Assembly (NCBI GenBank): GCA_943138885.2
Contig: OW964548.2
Span: forward strand, 41,971,564-42,035,563
DNA: 64,000 nt
Source: Tholera decimalis
Taxonomy: Eukaryota > Arthropoda > Insecta > Lepidoptera > Noctuidae
Reading direction: 5' to 3'
The stretch's first letter is position 1. Each line of letters starts with the position of its first letter. A program made the position numbers and the translations under genes. Below the pieces are notes generated by a model, which did not search any database, had not been told where the DNA came from, and was given only the letters and a program-made list of their open reading frames with translations. Below are positions 42,912 to 53,559 of the stretch, in pieces.

Positions 42912-43445
42912 GACATATATATAGTCTTCCTGCTGATTTCAGCCAAGCGGTGAATCCCATAATTGATTAGCTATCTGCGCAGCGGGCCTAGACAAAATCC
43001 ATTTTCTGTAAGCGGTAACGCCAACGGAAAAATTAATTGTATGGAGTTGACATTTACTAACACGTGACAATCACGTGACATGTGGTTAGCAAATGTCAAC
43101 TCCATACAATTTAATTTTTCCGTTGGCGTTAACGCTTACAGAAAATGGATTTTGTCTAGGCCCCCAGGAGATATTATAGTCCACAAGTATGTGCACCGGT
43201 ACTAGTGCACTATCTATTCTCTCACTTTCACTGTCCGATGGGACGACATCCCGGAAAGAGATCAAGCGCAGGATCAACGGCTTAGTGTGCTTTTCGAGGC
43301 ACGGAGGTTAACACACCACCAATTTCCCAACTCCGGGCTACTACTGAAAATTTTCTAACAGAAAAACCCAATAGTACTTTTTTGCCCGAACTCGAGGTCT
43401 CTTGCTCAGTAGTCACGCTTGCAACCACAAGGCCACCGAAGCAGT
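42912..43445 (-). mobile_element. tRNA-derived SINE, split by a MITE
   Basis: Minus strand: A box TGGCCTTGTGG (43435-43425) and B box GAGTTCGGGC (43393-43384), then the body 'ctccgtgcctcgaaaagcac', 'actataatatctcctg', the MITE, then 'ctgcgcagatagctaatc' and an 'atatatatgtctgtctg' tail. The body is one I know from lepidopteran SINEs. Pol III would transcribe from its internal promoter; this copy is interrupted and inert. Confidence 0.85.
42983..43164. mobile_element. 182-bp MITE, near-complete palindrome, CAG target duplication
   Basis: Terminal inverted repeats of about 78 bp (GGGCCTAGACAAAATCC...) almost meet in the middle. The flanking 3-bp CAG (42980-42982 and 43165-43167) is confirmed by the SINE host, whose intact sequence has one copy. 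A 3-bp C-W-G type duplication points to PIF/Harbinger-like origin. Confidence 0.85.
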
Positions 43446-44214
43446 TACCTAGTTAGGGTACAGAGTCATAGGTATAAAGCAAATTAAATAAAAAATTGTA
43501 TTAGAAATTTAAGTCCTTATTTTCAGTTTCAGACGTTTTAGAATGTTTGGATTTTGCCTCTCAACTTACTCAATTATTTTGGGCCCTTACTGGAAATTAT
43601 TCCATTAATTTCTTAATTGTATCAAAGAAGTGATACTGCGCATTACTTAAATTTCCTTATGTCTGTACTATAGTAAATTACAAGAATCAATACGTAGTCC
43701 CCTTTTGGAAGGAGCCCTAAGAAGTGCCTACATCGTTACGTCAACCCAAAGCTCAGTGAGGAGCGCTCGACTCTAGATCGGATGCGGCGAAGTAGGATTG
43801 GGTACAAGTGTACATACAACCTCGACAAGCTTTTACTAGACATTCAGCATCTTTGTCAAACCTAGACAACCAAGCCTTTGTCTTAAAGCGAGCCTCTATC
43901 ACTACCATGCCTGTACTCTTTTACGCAGATTATGGGGTATAACTGGAAGAAGAAATATCCATTAAAATAGTTATTTTTTTTTATTGTTGAAGGAAACGTG
44001 CCAGTCATTATTAAAATAGGATCTGCGATAGGCATATGAAATCTTCCAATTTCGTTAATACAAATTTTCATAGTTAAAGGGATATGTTATAACATTACTT
44101 GAATCTATCAAAATTTTAATTGTAACTGCACTGTTTATCCCTAATATTGCACTACTCACGTCTATTTTCGTTTATTATCGTTTTATTTTATTCTTAACAA
44201 AAAACTTTGTCACG
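43446..44214. other. Spacer, no gene
   Basis: 'ggagcgctcgactctagatcgg' near 43760 suggests another diverged repeat; otherwise nothing recognised. Confidence 0.4.
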
Positions 44215-44880
44215 CCGTTAAAGAGATTGCTTATGCAAGCAAACTAAAAGAGGTTCCGCTTGAATTAATATCCACAAACCATGCACAAAATTCGGCAAAT
44301 AGTGTAAATGATTATTTTGAAAATGTGGGCAGAACTTTAGCGGAAACCTTATGCAAAAGCGATATCTCAAAAGAATCTCATACATTAAAATTACGTTGCC
44401 ATTCCTTTACACTTCTGCCTTCCAATGAGGATGAGATTGGGACACTAATAACAGGACTAAGGAGTAGTTGTGCGGCAGGGTTGCATATGATATCAAGTGA
44501 AATCTTAAAGGCAAATAAAGATATCTTAACGTCTCCGATATTGTATATTTGCAACCTGTCACTTTCAACTGGAGTTTTCCCTCGGGTATACAAAAAGTCG
44601 TGAATTCATCTAATTTACAAGAATGAAGACAGAGGCTGTGTCAACAATTACAGAACAATTTCTATTCTCCCTGGTCTTTCAAAAATTTTGGAACGAATAA
44701 TTAATAACAGACTGGTTAAATATCTGGAAACTAAAAAGTTACTTTCACAAGCACAATTTGGTTTTAGGGCAAATCGGTCTACTTCAGATGCTGTACTTGA
44801 ACTATCAAATTACATAGTTAAAAATATAGACGATAAAAAGAAGATAATAGGTATATTTTTTGATTTAGTATAGGCATTTA
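44215..44880 (+). pseudogene. LINE A, segment 1: linker and RT fingers
   Basis: NDYFENVGRTLAETL, EIGTLITGLRSSCAAGLHMI, LSTGVFPRVYK then a stop. After it CVNNYRTISILPGLSKILER, LLSQAQFGFRANRSTSDAVL and IGIFFDL follow. At 44875-44880 it is cut by LINE B and resumes at 48889 with FDTVSVPILI. The stops and the lost SKAFD motif (V, stop, AFD) show it was dead before the insertion. Confidence 0.88.
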
Positions 44881-44898
44881 TCGAGCGACATTTATCGA

Positions 44899-45252
44899 GT
44901 GCAAAGCTACCAGGGCATCTCTAAATCAATAGCCGTAGAGTTAAAGTCAGTCACGCAGAAAGAAAACATCCTCCGAGCAACTCGCGACTTTAACAAAGGG
45001 AAACCTGTCGCAGAGAAATTAAATAGCGAACACATTGGCTTAATTGGTGAGCGAACTCCCATATATGTCGCGGATCGCCTTCCATCGTCACTAAGGAAAT
45101 TATTTTATGAGGCGCGAAAATTTGCAAGTGTGAATGGGTTTCAATTTTGTTGGATCAAGAATAGTAAGATTTTTCTGCGCAAGAAAGAAGGTGAAAAGCC
45201 ATTGCTTATTAGGTCGGAATCTTGTTTTCACAACATATTACAAGCTAAATAA
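44899..45252 (+). pseudogene. LINE ORF1 C-terminal domain (Baculo_FP-like)
   Basis: Reads SIAVELKSVTQKENILRATR, FNKGKPVAEKLN, then TPIYVADRLPSSLRKLFYEA, KFASVNGFQFCWIKNSKIF, LRKKEGEKPLLI. The pattern PIYV.E.L....R.L...AR.FA....F..CW...GKI..R is the domain annotated Baculo_FP, found both in baculovirus FP25K proteins and in ORF1 of insect CR1-like LINEs. Here it belongs to the LINE: it is followed by ORF2 at the expected distance. The N-terminal half (coiled-coil or PHD-type in full elements) is absent because of 5' truncation, so no natural start remains. Confidence 0.8.
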
Positions 45253-45539
45253 TTTTTGGTTAGAAGTACAGTTAATTTTTATTTTGTATTATATCCTTCT
45301 CATAAGTAGTTTTAAGTCTTTTTATAATGTAGTTTTCACGACTATTACAACACGCAAGTCATCTCACACACAAAATACAGGCATTTCATTTTCACAAACA
45401 TTATACAATAATTCGTATCTATTATATACTATACAACACAAAACATACTGTTTATCTGTAGTTACAGAGGAAGGCATACAAATCGGGCTTCAGGCCTTTT
45501 TACTGGTGTTACACCTGTATCTGGTATGGCAGTCTGAGC

Positions 45540-48487
45540 ATGTTAATAAATATTATAAAAATGAACAGCGTTAATAAGATAATCGATGAGTTAGATTCTT
45601 ACGCCTCTCCGGAAACATTTATATGCCCTCCTGATAAATGCCTTCATTTATTCGGCAACCACGCAAATACCATTAACTTGTTACACCTAAATATACGAAG
45701 TATAAATAAAAATTTCAATAGTGTTTTGGTATTGTTATCTGCAATACAGATGAGATGTGATGTGCTAATCTTCTCTGAATGTTGGCTAAATAGCGCTACC
45801 AATATCCCATTCATATCAGGATATTCAGCTTATTCGACAAAACATAGTTTTAATAGAAACGATGGCCTGGTTTTATATGTCCGTTCGGATCTACAGCATG
45901 ATGTTAAAGAGCCATATTTTGCGGATGCAAACTGCCTTGTTTGTAAACTCTCCCCTGATATAGTAATCATTGCTGTATACCGGCCACCATCATTTCGTCA
46001 TACAACTAATTTTCTAAACAGTTTGGATTGCGTACTTAATTCTGTGTCTACAAATAAAAATATTCTCTTAGTAGGAGATATGAACATTAATATTTGTCCA
46101 ACTAATAATGACCCTCACTACAATAATTACATGAACCTGACGGCATCTCATGGTCTCTTACCTGCCTATACTTCTGCTACCCGTGAAGAAAATTGCTTAG
46201 ATCATGTTATGATAAAAGTCACTAGGCCCGTCGTATCATTTATATTAGAGAGTCATATCACAGACCACTTACCAGTTCTAGTTTGTATTAGAAATGTTCC
46301 TAACCTACCGAAGGCTATAAAAACAGTTTCAAAAACGGATCTTCACGAAGTGGTCAATGAAATAAGAAATACGGACTTTAGTTCTGTCTTCTTATCGGAT
46401 GATCCAGAATGGGCTACAGAATTCCTTATATATACTCTTGTTTCAATTATAAAAAAGCATACTAAAACAAGTTATGTTTCATCGAAACAGAGAATCATTA
46501 AGCCATGGATTACTCCGGGGCTACTACGATGTATTAGAAATAGAGACGATATGCACAAAAAACACAAAATGTCACCTAATAACTATACTCTAAAACTAAC
46601 GTATCTTCGCTATCGCAACTTCTGTAACAAGTTGCTTAGTAGACTAAAAATAAATTATGAAAAAAGTAAATTCCAAAGTGCAAAAAATAACCCAAAACAG
46701 ACGTGGAATGTAATAAACAGTATTTTAAATAATAAATCTTCAAAATGTCCTCCACTAGACCTTTTGTCTGATACTAATCCTAATTGTAAATCTTCTTTAG
46801 ACACGGTTAACCAGTTCTTTGCAGATATTGGTAAAAATTTTGCAGACAAACACACAAACAAAAGTACACAGTATGAACCTTATGTTAGGGACGATGTACA
46901 GTCTAACTCGATTGTTCTTCTCCCGCCTGACAGTACTGAAATCGAGAATATTGTAATGGGCCTCCGCACTGATTCCGCCGCCGGATGGGACGGAATCTCA
47001 ACAAAACTGCTAAAAATGAGCCGCAATACTCTTGTTCCAATTGTCACTCACATATGTGAGTTATGCATTTCAAGGGGTACTTTTCCAAAAGTCCTTAAGA
47101 GAGCAGTGGTACACCCTATCCACAAGGGAGGGGACAGATCCTGTGTCAACAATTACAGGCCTATCTCAGTCCTGCCGGCACTGTCAAAGGTTCTGGAAAA
47201 GGTTTTAAATAGGCGTCTCTCAGCATTCCTGGAAAAAATAACATCCTATCCAGTAATCAATTTGGTTTCCGTGCGGGAAAGTCTTGTGAAGATGCTGTAT
47301 CAGCTCTCATTGACAATGTCGTAAAGACACTTGATTTAGGGTCTAAGTGCCTGGGAATCTTTTTAGATCTTTCAAAGGCCTTTGACACAGTATCTGTCCC
47401 AGTCTTATTGCGGAAATTGGAAAAGATAGGAGTACGCGGCCTAGCGCTCGCGATTTTTGAAAGCTACCTGTCCGAGAGAACGCAATGTGTTAAAGTAGGT
47501 TCGCGTGTGAGTGACGATTGTGTATTGTCTTTTGGAGTCCCTCAAGGCTCAATTCTGGGACCAACCCTTTTCCTAATCTATGTCAACAGCCTATGTGATT
47601 TAAAACTTCCAAATTGTACTCTATACACATATGCAGATGATACGGCTCTGCTTATACAAGGACAGAATTGGAGCGAGACTCGGAAGAGAGCAGAATCAGT
47701 TCTTAGCATTGTCATGTCCTGGCTGACTGCTAACAGCCTAACATTAAATATCGAAAAAACAAAGTATGTTACCTTTTCTCTTAAATCATCCTCACAACCA
47801 AGTGATTTATTTGAAATAAGAGCCCATACTTGTGATATGGCTTCGGAGCAATGTTCCTGTCTTTCCTTGACAAGAACAACTTACGTCAAATATCTCGGTG
47901 TTTTAATAGATAGCACTATATCATGGAACAATCAAATTAAAGGGCTGTCAGGTCGGGTGCGGAAATTGATTGCAATTTTCAAAAAATTACGTTGTAGTGC
48001 AGACATTGATACCTTGAAGATGGTTTATTTTTCATTATGTCAGTCAATATTGTCGTTTGCCATTACGGTTTGGGGTGGCGCTCCGAAGACTTACATGATT
48101 CATCTGGAAAGAGCGCAAAGAGCTGTCCTCAAGGTCATGACCTTCAGGCACTATCGTTACAGTACTGTACAGTTGTATAAGGATTGCCAAGTCCTGACCG
48201 TGAGACAGCTCTTCGTGCTACATATCGCCTTACGAAAGCACACGTCCTTGCACTATGATTCTGATCGTTTAGCGAGGCGTAGAGCAACAGATGTGTGCCC
48301 GGTAGAGAGGCATAAAACAAAGCTGGCTGGGCGACATTTCCGAGTTCTTGGCGGTCGTGTTTATAACTATCTAAATAAGAAATGTAAAATTTATAACTTG
48401 AATAAATTTGAATGTAAGAGCAGAATTAGTAAATGGATAATGACCCTTAACTATGAGGATGTAGAAAACTTAGTTTTACACTCATAA
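45540..48487 (+). pseudogene. LINE ORF2: endonuclease-reverse transcriptase, one frameshift
   Basis: The likely start is MNSVNKIIDELDS (45561). The APE-type endonuclease occupies about residues 40-250: LLHLNIRSINKN, LIFSECWLN, VIIAVYRPPSF, ILLVGDMNI, ENCLDHVMI, ITDHLPV. The linker precedes the RT: DSAAGWDGISTKLL, KRAVVHPIHKGGDRS, NNYRPISVLPALSKVLEK. At the A run 47233-47238 one A is missing and the frame changes. Beyond it follow FLDLSKAFDTVSV, FGVPQGSILGPTLFLIYV, TYADDTALLIQG, KYLGVLIDSTISWN, LERAQRAVLKVM and a stop at 48485-48487. All catalytic motifs are present in about 980 codons. The single slip could be a recent mutation or a sequencing/assembly error. Confidence 0.93.
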
Positions 48488-48888
48488 TACACTCACCTTC
48501 TCACCCTTACAAACATACAACAACATTTTATACACATTACACATACACAGTGAAATTTAATGATATATGTACCTAACTTTTTGTAATTATACTTTCGCTA
48601 TGTCTTAAAAATTATATTGCTTAAGTGTTATAACTATAATCATGTACATCTGAGCCGAGTGATCTTTGAACTTTGATATGTAATAATATGTGAATAATTT
48701 ACTCGACGTAATGACTGACAACCCTTGACTTCCATAACACAAGTTTGATCTTAGCTTGGGAGTCAGAGGTAATAACTTTTGTGTAAAAAAAAATTACAGT
48801 TTAATGTGATGCATTATTACATGATGACCTAGTTATAAGTTGAAAAATTGTAAACTGGCAATAAATATATTATTATTATTATTATTAT

Positions 48889-49450
48889 TATTTGACACAG
48901 TCTCTGTCCCGATTTTAATTAGGGAACTAGAAAACCTTGGAATACGGGATCTCCAGTTGAAACTACTTCAGGATTATCTTACTGACACGACACAGTGTGT
49001 ACAAATCGGCAATATCATTAGTCAAGAGGTCCCAGTGACTTTTGGTGTCCGTCAGGGAAGTATCCTGGGCCCTACGCTCTTCCTTGTATACATCAACGAC
49101 CTTTGTCAGATGGAAATTCCGAATGCCAAGATAGTTACCTTCGCAGATGCCATGGCTTTACTTTTTTGTGGGAATTCATGGGAGCAGGTTTTCACGAATG
49201 CTCAGAGAGGAATGAATATGGTAACTAGATGGTTATATAGTAATGTTTTGACGCTAAATGTCACAAAAACAAACTATATAACTTGATCCTTCGTACCGTA
49301 TCATCTCCCATTCATGCCCAAACCCCAACGATTCAAACTTTTCTTATCCTAATCTGACAAACACAGCACTAATCAAGAATCTGGGTGTTAAGATAGACAG
49401 AAACCTGAGTTTCCAACATCACATTGAACTCTTAGCTGGGAGAAAGTGAA
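48889..49450 (+). pseudogene. LINE A, segment 2: RT palm
   Basis: FDTVSVPILIRELENLGI, TFGVRQGSILGPTLFLVYI, then the catalytic box as FADAMAL: the second Asp of YADD is changed to Ala. It continues LTLNVTKTNYIT, stop, and ALIKNLGVKIDRNLSFQHHI up to a second interruption near 49450. Confidence 0.87.
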
Positions 49451-49454
49451 ATTT

Positions 49455-49984
49455 GGTAAATAAATAAAATAAAAATAAAATAGTTTTATTTTCCTTATAC
49501 AGTTTTGTTCAACTTATCTAATGAAGTGTTACAACTTCATTAGATAAGTTGAACAAAACATTTTTTTCTTTACATTTTACTTAGAGTGTAAATGTTAGTA
49601 ATATTATGTTTGTTAATTTATATTTTATATAATTATATTAGTTATTAAGTAAATTATGTATAAGGACCGCTAAATAGCGGTGAAAGCCTCCTCCATTCGT
49701 TTTCATGCTATTTTGTCTGTAGTAACTCTACTCCAAATGTTTCCTACTATTTTTGTAATATCTTCGCTCCATCTCATTTGTGGTCGAACTTGTCTGCGCT
49801 TTTTGTTCAGTGGGTACCAGTTCGTGGTTATTTTCGTCCACCTTTCATCTAGTACTCTTTAGAAATGTCCAGCCCAATTCCATTTCAAACCAAATACTTT
49901 TTTACCCACGTCCTTTGCCTCGGTTTTACTTCTAATTGTTGTGTTCTTTACTTTGTCTTTAAGTCTGTGGTTCATGTAGCGAAA
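49455..49984 (-). pseudogene. RTE-like LINE 3' fragment inserted in LINE A
   Basis: Minus strand LKDKVKNTTIRSKTEAKDVG, KKVFGLKWNWAGHF matches the LR.K..N..IR..T...D......LKW.WAGH block at the end of RTE/Dong-like RT proteins. Further on come KVDENNHELVPTE and TNEMERRYYKN in shifted frames. It separates LINE A segments 2 and 3. The lower-coordinate side contains an AT-rich 3' region with a perfect hairpin. Confidence 0.75.
49502..49559. repeat. Perfect 26-bp hairpin
   Basis: Arms 49502-49527 and 49534-49559 are exact reverse complements around the 6-nt loop gttaca. It is too perfect for the otherwise decayed surroundings. Confidence 0.92.
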
Positions 49985-50990
49985 ACTGATAGTTATTTTT
50001 TTAAAGCTTTGAGACACGTTGCTCAAAAACATGTTATTAAAACAGTATATTTCGCGCTTTGCCAGTCTCTTCTCATCTATTGCATCACCTCTTGGGGAGG
50101 TGCCGGTAAAACACATATTTTAAAAATCGAAAGAGCACAAAGAGCAGTCCTTAAAGTTAGCTTGTCCTTGCCTTATTATTATCCGACGGTGGACCTGTTT
50201 AAGAAGTGGGATGTATTAACGGTGAGACAGCTTTTCATTCTGTACACGGTACTCAAAAACATTCCCAGTTAAAATACGAGCCTGACAAATTCAGCAACAA
50301 TCGCCGTAAGAATTTAGTTCTCACCTCAACCCCATTCAAAACCAAACTATCTCACTGATTCTTTTGCTTCCAAAGCTGTAATTTGTATAACAAATTAAAT
50401 CGAGCCTTGTCTATATACGCATTACCTAGTGCTAAATGTAAATCTGTTGTCATGGAGTAGCTGATCAAGTTGGACTATGACAAAACAGAAAGCTTACTAC
50501 ATAGTTAGCTTCTAGAAATATCCTCAAACAAATCTTCTTCAGACACACACACATACATGCACTAACACACACGTACACATTAACACATGCATATACGTAA
50601 ACACACACTCACCACACCCACTAAGTCATGGCTCATAAACCAGGCCTACAAAAAACGGCTATTATCATTTTTATTTTTTGCCATTTTAAGCTTTTAGTAT
50701 TAGTCTGTTTAACTTAACTTATTTTTTCTGTTTTATTTTATTTAGTTGTTTTTTACTAAGAAAGAAACATAACCATTCACATTAATGAACTTGTTATACT
50801 GTGGGGTGGGGACCTGGTGATCTATAGTACAGACATTATGCCTAATTCAGACACCAGCTCCTCACATATTTAAGGTTATAAGCATGATATGTACCCCCAT
50901 TTATCTTATGTGACTTAATATGTTATGTTATTATGTTTGTCTTATTATGTGAGGAGAATTAAATTACTTTTATTATTATTTATTATTTTT
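49985..50990 (+). pseudogene. LINE A, segment 3: C-terminus, CA-rich 3' UTR, ATT tail
   Basis: FKALRHVAQKHVIKTVYFAL, CQSLLIYCITSWGG, IERAQRAVLKVSLSLPYYYP, LTVRQLFILYTVLK, then stops and frameshifts. The 3' UTR has a CA-rich tract (50543-50617) and ends in an (ATT)-rich tail (50970-50995), as in the sister copies. Confidence 0.87.
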
Positions 50991-50995
50991 ATTTT

Positions 50996-51367
50996 TATTT
51001 GAACTCGAGAAATATTTATATATTAATAATATAATAAAACTAAACATGAACTTTATACATATTTTATATCTTGTCTAAAACCAATTGAATTATTATTCAA
51101 ATTGTGAATGTTCAAATCATTGTATACATACATAAAATCGTAAGTAATATAATAATAACTATAGCGTGATTATGTTTATTTATAGTCTACGATAATATTT
51201 TATTCTATTTAGTTGCGAATGGTAATATATATTTCTTATTATGTCAATCATAATCAGTACATTATTTTAATTGAACTCCTAGTATGCAGGTACCGTTACG
51301 TTGCCTATCTACACAGTACATTATTTTTTGTAAAATCCATAAAACTATAGCTTTGTGTTTGCTGTTT
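50996..51367. other. AT-rich spacer
   Basis: No gene or repeat recognised. Confidence 0.5.
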
Positions 51368-51630
51368 GCGTGGCCTTATATTATTTCCATCTGATACGGT
51401 GAATGGCCATTAACAATGAAAGATAGTTATAGTCTAAATTTGTTCACTAGTTAAATTATTTACGTATCGCTTTATAGTGATTATGATTTAGGTATATTGC
51501 GTGGCCTTATTTTCGTTCCATCTTGTACGATGCAGAGCCTTTAACGACGAAGGATAATAGTCTGAATTTGTTTACCAGTAGCATTTTTTTATATATTGAC
51601 TCCGTTTAAAGTGATTTTGATTTAGGTAGT
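51368..51630. repeat. Diverged tandem duplication, about 130-bp unit
   Basis: Two units starting 'gcgtggccttat' (51369 and 51500) share 'ttccatct', 'gtctRaatttgttYacYag' and the end 'gtgattNtgatttaggta'. Old duplication of noncoding DNA. Confidence 0.75.
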
Positions 51631-51713
51631 AGTCTTGCATAATGAGTGTCCTGTCCATTTCTTTGAAAAAAAAATATTTTTTACTAATTGTATATAGGTA
51701 TATGCATTGTGTT

Positions 51714-52661
51714 TGGGAATACGCGGAACAGGGTGATAAGTCCCACATTCCCATTGAAAAAGGAGGATCCTCCGACCAGACAGGTGTTTTTGTCTGGTAG
51801 GCAACTGCCCGATGTTTGTGATCGGGTGATTTGTATGTGGGCTAGTTGAGCGGTAAACTTTGATTGCGCGATACAGGGTTTCTATCGTTTAGTTTGTATG
51901 TTGCGAGATAGATGTCGCTACATCACTCCCCTCCGAGATCGGAGGTCGTAGCAGTATGAGTCGTCCATACATCTTGTGATGCTTGCCGGGCCAGTGGAAG
52001 GTAGGTTCCAGTGAGTCGGAACCAGAAGTCGCATAGTTCGCGGTGAGTCGGAGCTGTCTGCGGTGCTTCCCATCTTTGAGTCAGGGTGACAACCCAGTGA
52101 GTCGGGATGATACTCCAGTGGGTCAGAGTGATGCTGCATGATCACCAGAGGGTCGGAGTGGTGCAGTGCTGCGTAATGGCTGGCTGCTGCGTTAACCAGG
52201 AGAAAAGTGCGTCTCTGCTTGCTGACCGGCCGAATTGCAGGGTACTGTGCCAAGGTTACTGAATAGGCTGAGGGTGATGACCAGGTATGCGCGTCCGCTG
52301 CATACTGGATGTCAGGATACCCGTAGAAGCCGAGGGTACTAGGCTGGCTGTATCACTCGCTGCTCGAAAGCTTGAAGGAAGCGATGATGACGTCACGCTG
52401 AACTAGCTCTGCACGAAGGCTGCGCTGATGTTCATACCCGGGGTCACCAGTTTGGGGATATGTGGAACAGGGTGTTAAGTCCCGCATTCCCATTGAAAAG
52501 GGAGGATCCTCCGACCAGACAGGTGTTTTTGTCTGGTGGGCAACTGCCCGATGTTTGTGATCGGGTGATTTGTATGTAAGCTAGTTGAGCGGTAAACTTT
52601 GCTTGCGCGATACAGGATTTCTATCGTTAAGTTTGTACGTTGCAAGATAGATGTCGCTACA
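51714..52661 (-). mobile_element. Miniature LTR retrotransposon (TRIM-like), 948 bp
   Basis: Two direct repeats of exactly 209 bp (51714-51922 and 52453-52661) begin TGTAGCGACATC and end TATCCCCA or equivalent on the minus strand. On that strand the upstream LTR is followed within three bases by TGGTGACCCCG, a primer-binding site complementary to a tRNA 3' end (52451-52441). The downstream LTR is preceded by the purine tract ggaggggagtga (51934-51923). The 530-bp interior has no retroviral protein; its 111-codon minus frame is made of local repeats (SDPLV..SDPLEYHPDS). No convincing target duplication was found, and the LTRs differ at a dozen or more sites, so it is not very recent. Confidence 0.85.
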
Positions 52662-53050
52662 GTAATGCCACGTAAAGTAATGAGGTGTATGGTTTATTTA
52701 AACTACCAACTTAAAATATGAGCATGTGGCAATTCCAAGTCAAGTTATATTTTATTAAGGTCATTTTTATGTGAATGCGAGAATACTGTGAATAATAAAT
52801 AAATTATTACATTTTACTATGTTATTTGGCGTAAACTATCCACTCATACTTAAAAACTGCATTATGGAAACATTGTGGGTATAAAATATGTTTTAAAAAG
52901 AGAAACCAAGGAGTTTAATCGCAAGCTGAACGATCGTTAACTAGGTATAAAGGACAAACATTGATTTTTATTTATACATATACCAAGATAGATTAAAATA
53001 CTAAGTTTGTATAATAGCCTACTTCAAACGATACTACACGCAAACAACTG
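52662..53050. other. AT-rich spacer
   Basis: No gene recognised. Confidence 0.5.
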
Positions 53051-53133
53051 GCAAACAAACAACAATGTCTTATTCTTTCCTTCTTTTTTTTGAGTTAATT
53101 TTACTCACTTTTATTTTCGTCGCCACTTGTAAA

Positions 53134-53263
53134 GTCTCGGGGTCCAATAAAATGCATTTTGCACTCTTACGTGGATATAGAGTATACGAAACACTGAACA
53201 CGCGTCCGTACTCGATCGTAGTCGGTGAGCAACTAAACTTGCCGCGTGCTCGCATACGCTACA
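53134..53263. repeat. 130-bp module, copy 2
   Basis: See the copy at 41734-41863. Here it lies within an 85-codon plus frame (53065-53322) that opens with a hydrophobic, signal-peptide-like run (SFLLFFELILLTFIFVA). Six of the eight base differences between copies change an amino acid, so there is no sign of protein-level selection, and the frame also runs into the MITE at 53272. I do not call a gene. Confidence 0.75.
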
Positions 53264-53271
53264 GTTATTTA

Positions 53272-53448
53272 AAGCCGGCTCTACACGTTGGCCAACACAG
53301 TGGCGAATGTAGTGGCCAATGACTATTCGCCAACGTGTAGAGGGGGTGTTTGTGCACCCAACATGCACAAACACGCCGTCTACACGTTGGCCAATACGCA
53401 TTGGCCACTACATTCGCCACTGTGTTGGCCAACGTGTAGAGCCGGCTT
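53272..53448. mobile_element. 177-bp MITE, near-perfect hairpin
   Basis: About 50-bp perfect TIRs (AAGCCGGCTCTACACGTTGG...) with TA outside each end (53270-53271, 53449-53450). A further inverted repeat inside (cgccaacgtgtagag..., tgtttgtgca/tgcacaaaca) lets nearly the whole unit fold. Perfect arms imply recent movement. TA target suggests Tc1/mariner-type mobilisation. Confidence 0.92.
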
Positions 53449-53559
53449 TAGATAGTCTGCCCAATTTGTTGTAGATAATATGAAGATACGAATACCACTC
53501 TGTGAAAAGTGAGGCTTCTCTCGGCATGACCCTAGTGTGTACCTTTTATTTTTCTTACT

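Larger units (their letters stand above)
44881..48892 (+). mobile_element. LINE B: nearly intact non-LTR retrotransposon
   Basis: About 4 kb: a 5'-truncated ORF1, an ORF1-ORF2 spacer (45253-45560), an ORF2 of endonuclease plus RT, a 3' UTR (48488-48867) and an (ATT)n tail (48868-48892). It sits inside LINE A in the same orientation, with only 'attt' shared at the junctions as a possible short target duplication. The shared tail type and protein similarity put A, B and the 36.8-kb copy in one lineage. CR1-group is likely from the short duplication and microsatellite tail. Confidence 0.9.

Noticed and set aside
44899..45252. Endogenous baculovirus FP25K gene
   Set aside because: The domain matches, but it is directly followed by a LINE ORF2 in the same orientation, as in ORF1 of insect LINEs. 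No other viral gene is nearby.
51709..52666. 5-bp target duplication for the TRIM (gtgtt / gtaat)
   Set aside because: Only three of five bases agree, which is not enough to claim.
53065..53322. Possible small secreted protein with signal-peptide-like start
   Set aside because: The frame runs from unique DNA through a dispersed 130-bp module into a MITE. Differences between module copies mostly change amino acids, so no protein constraint is evident.
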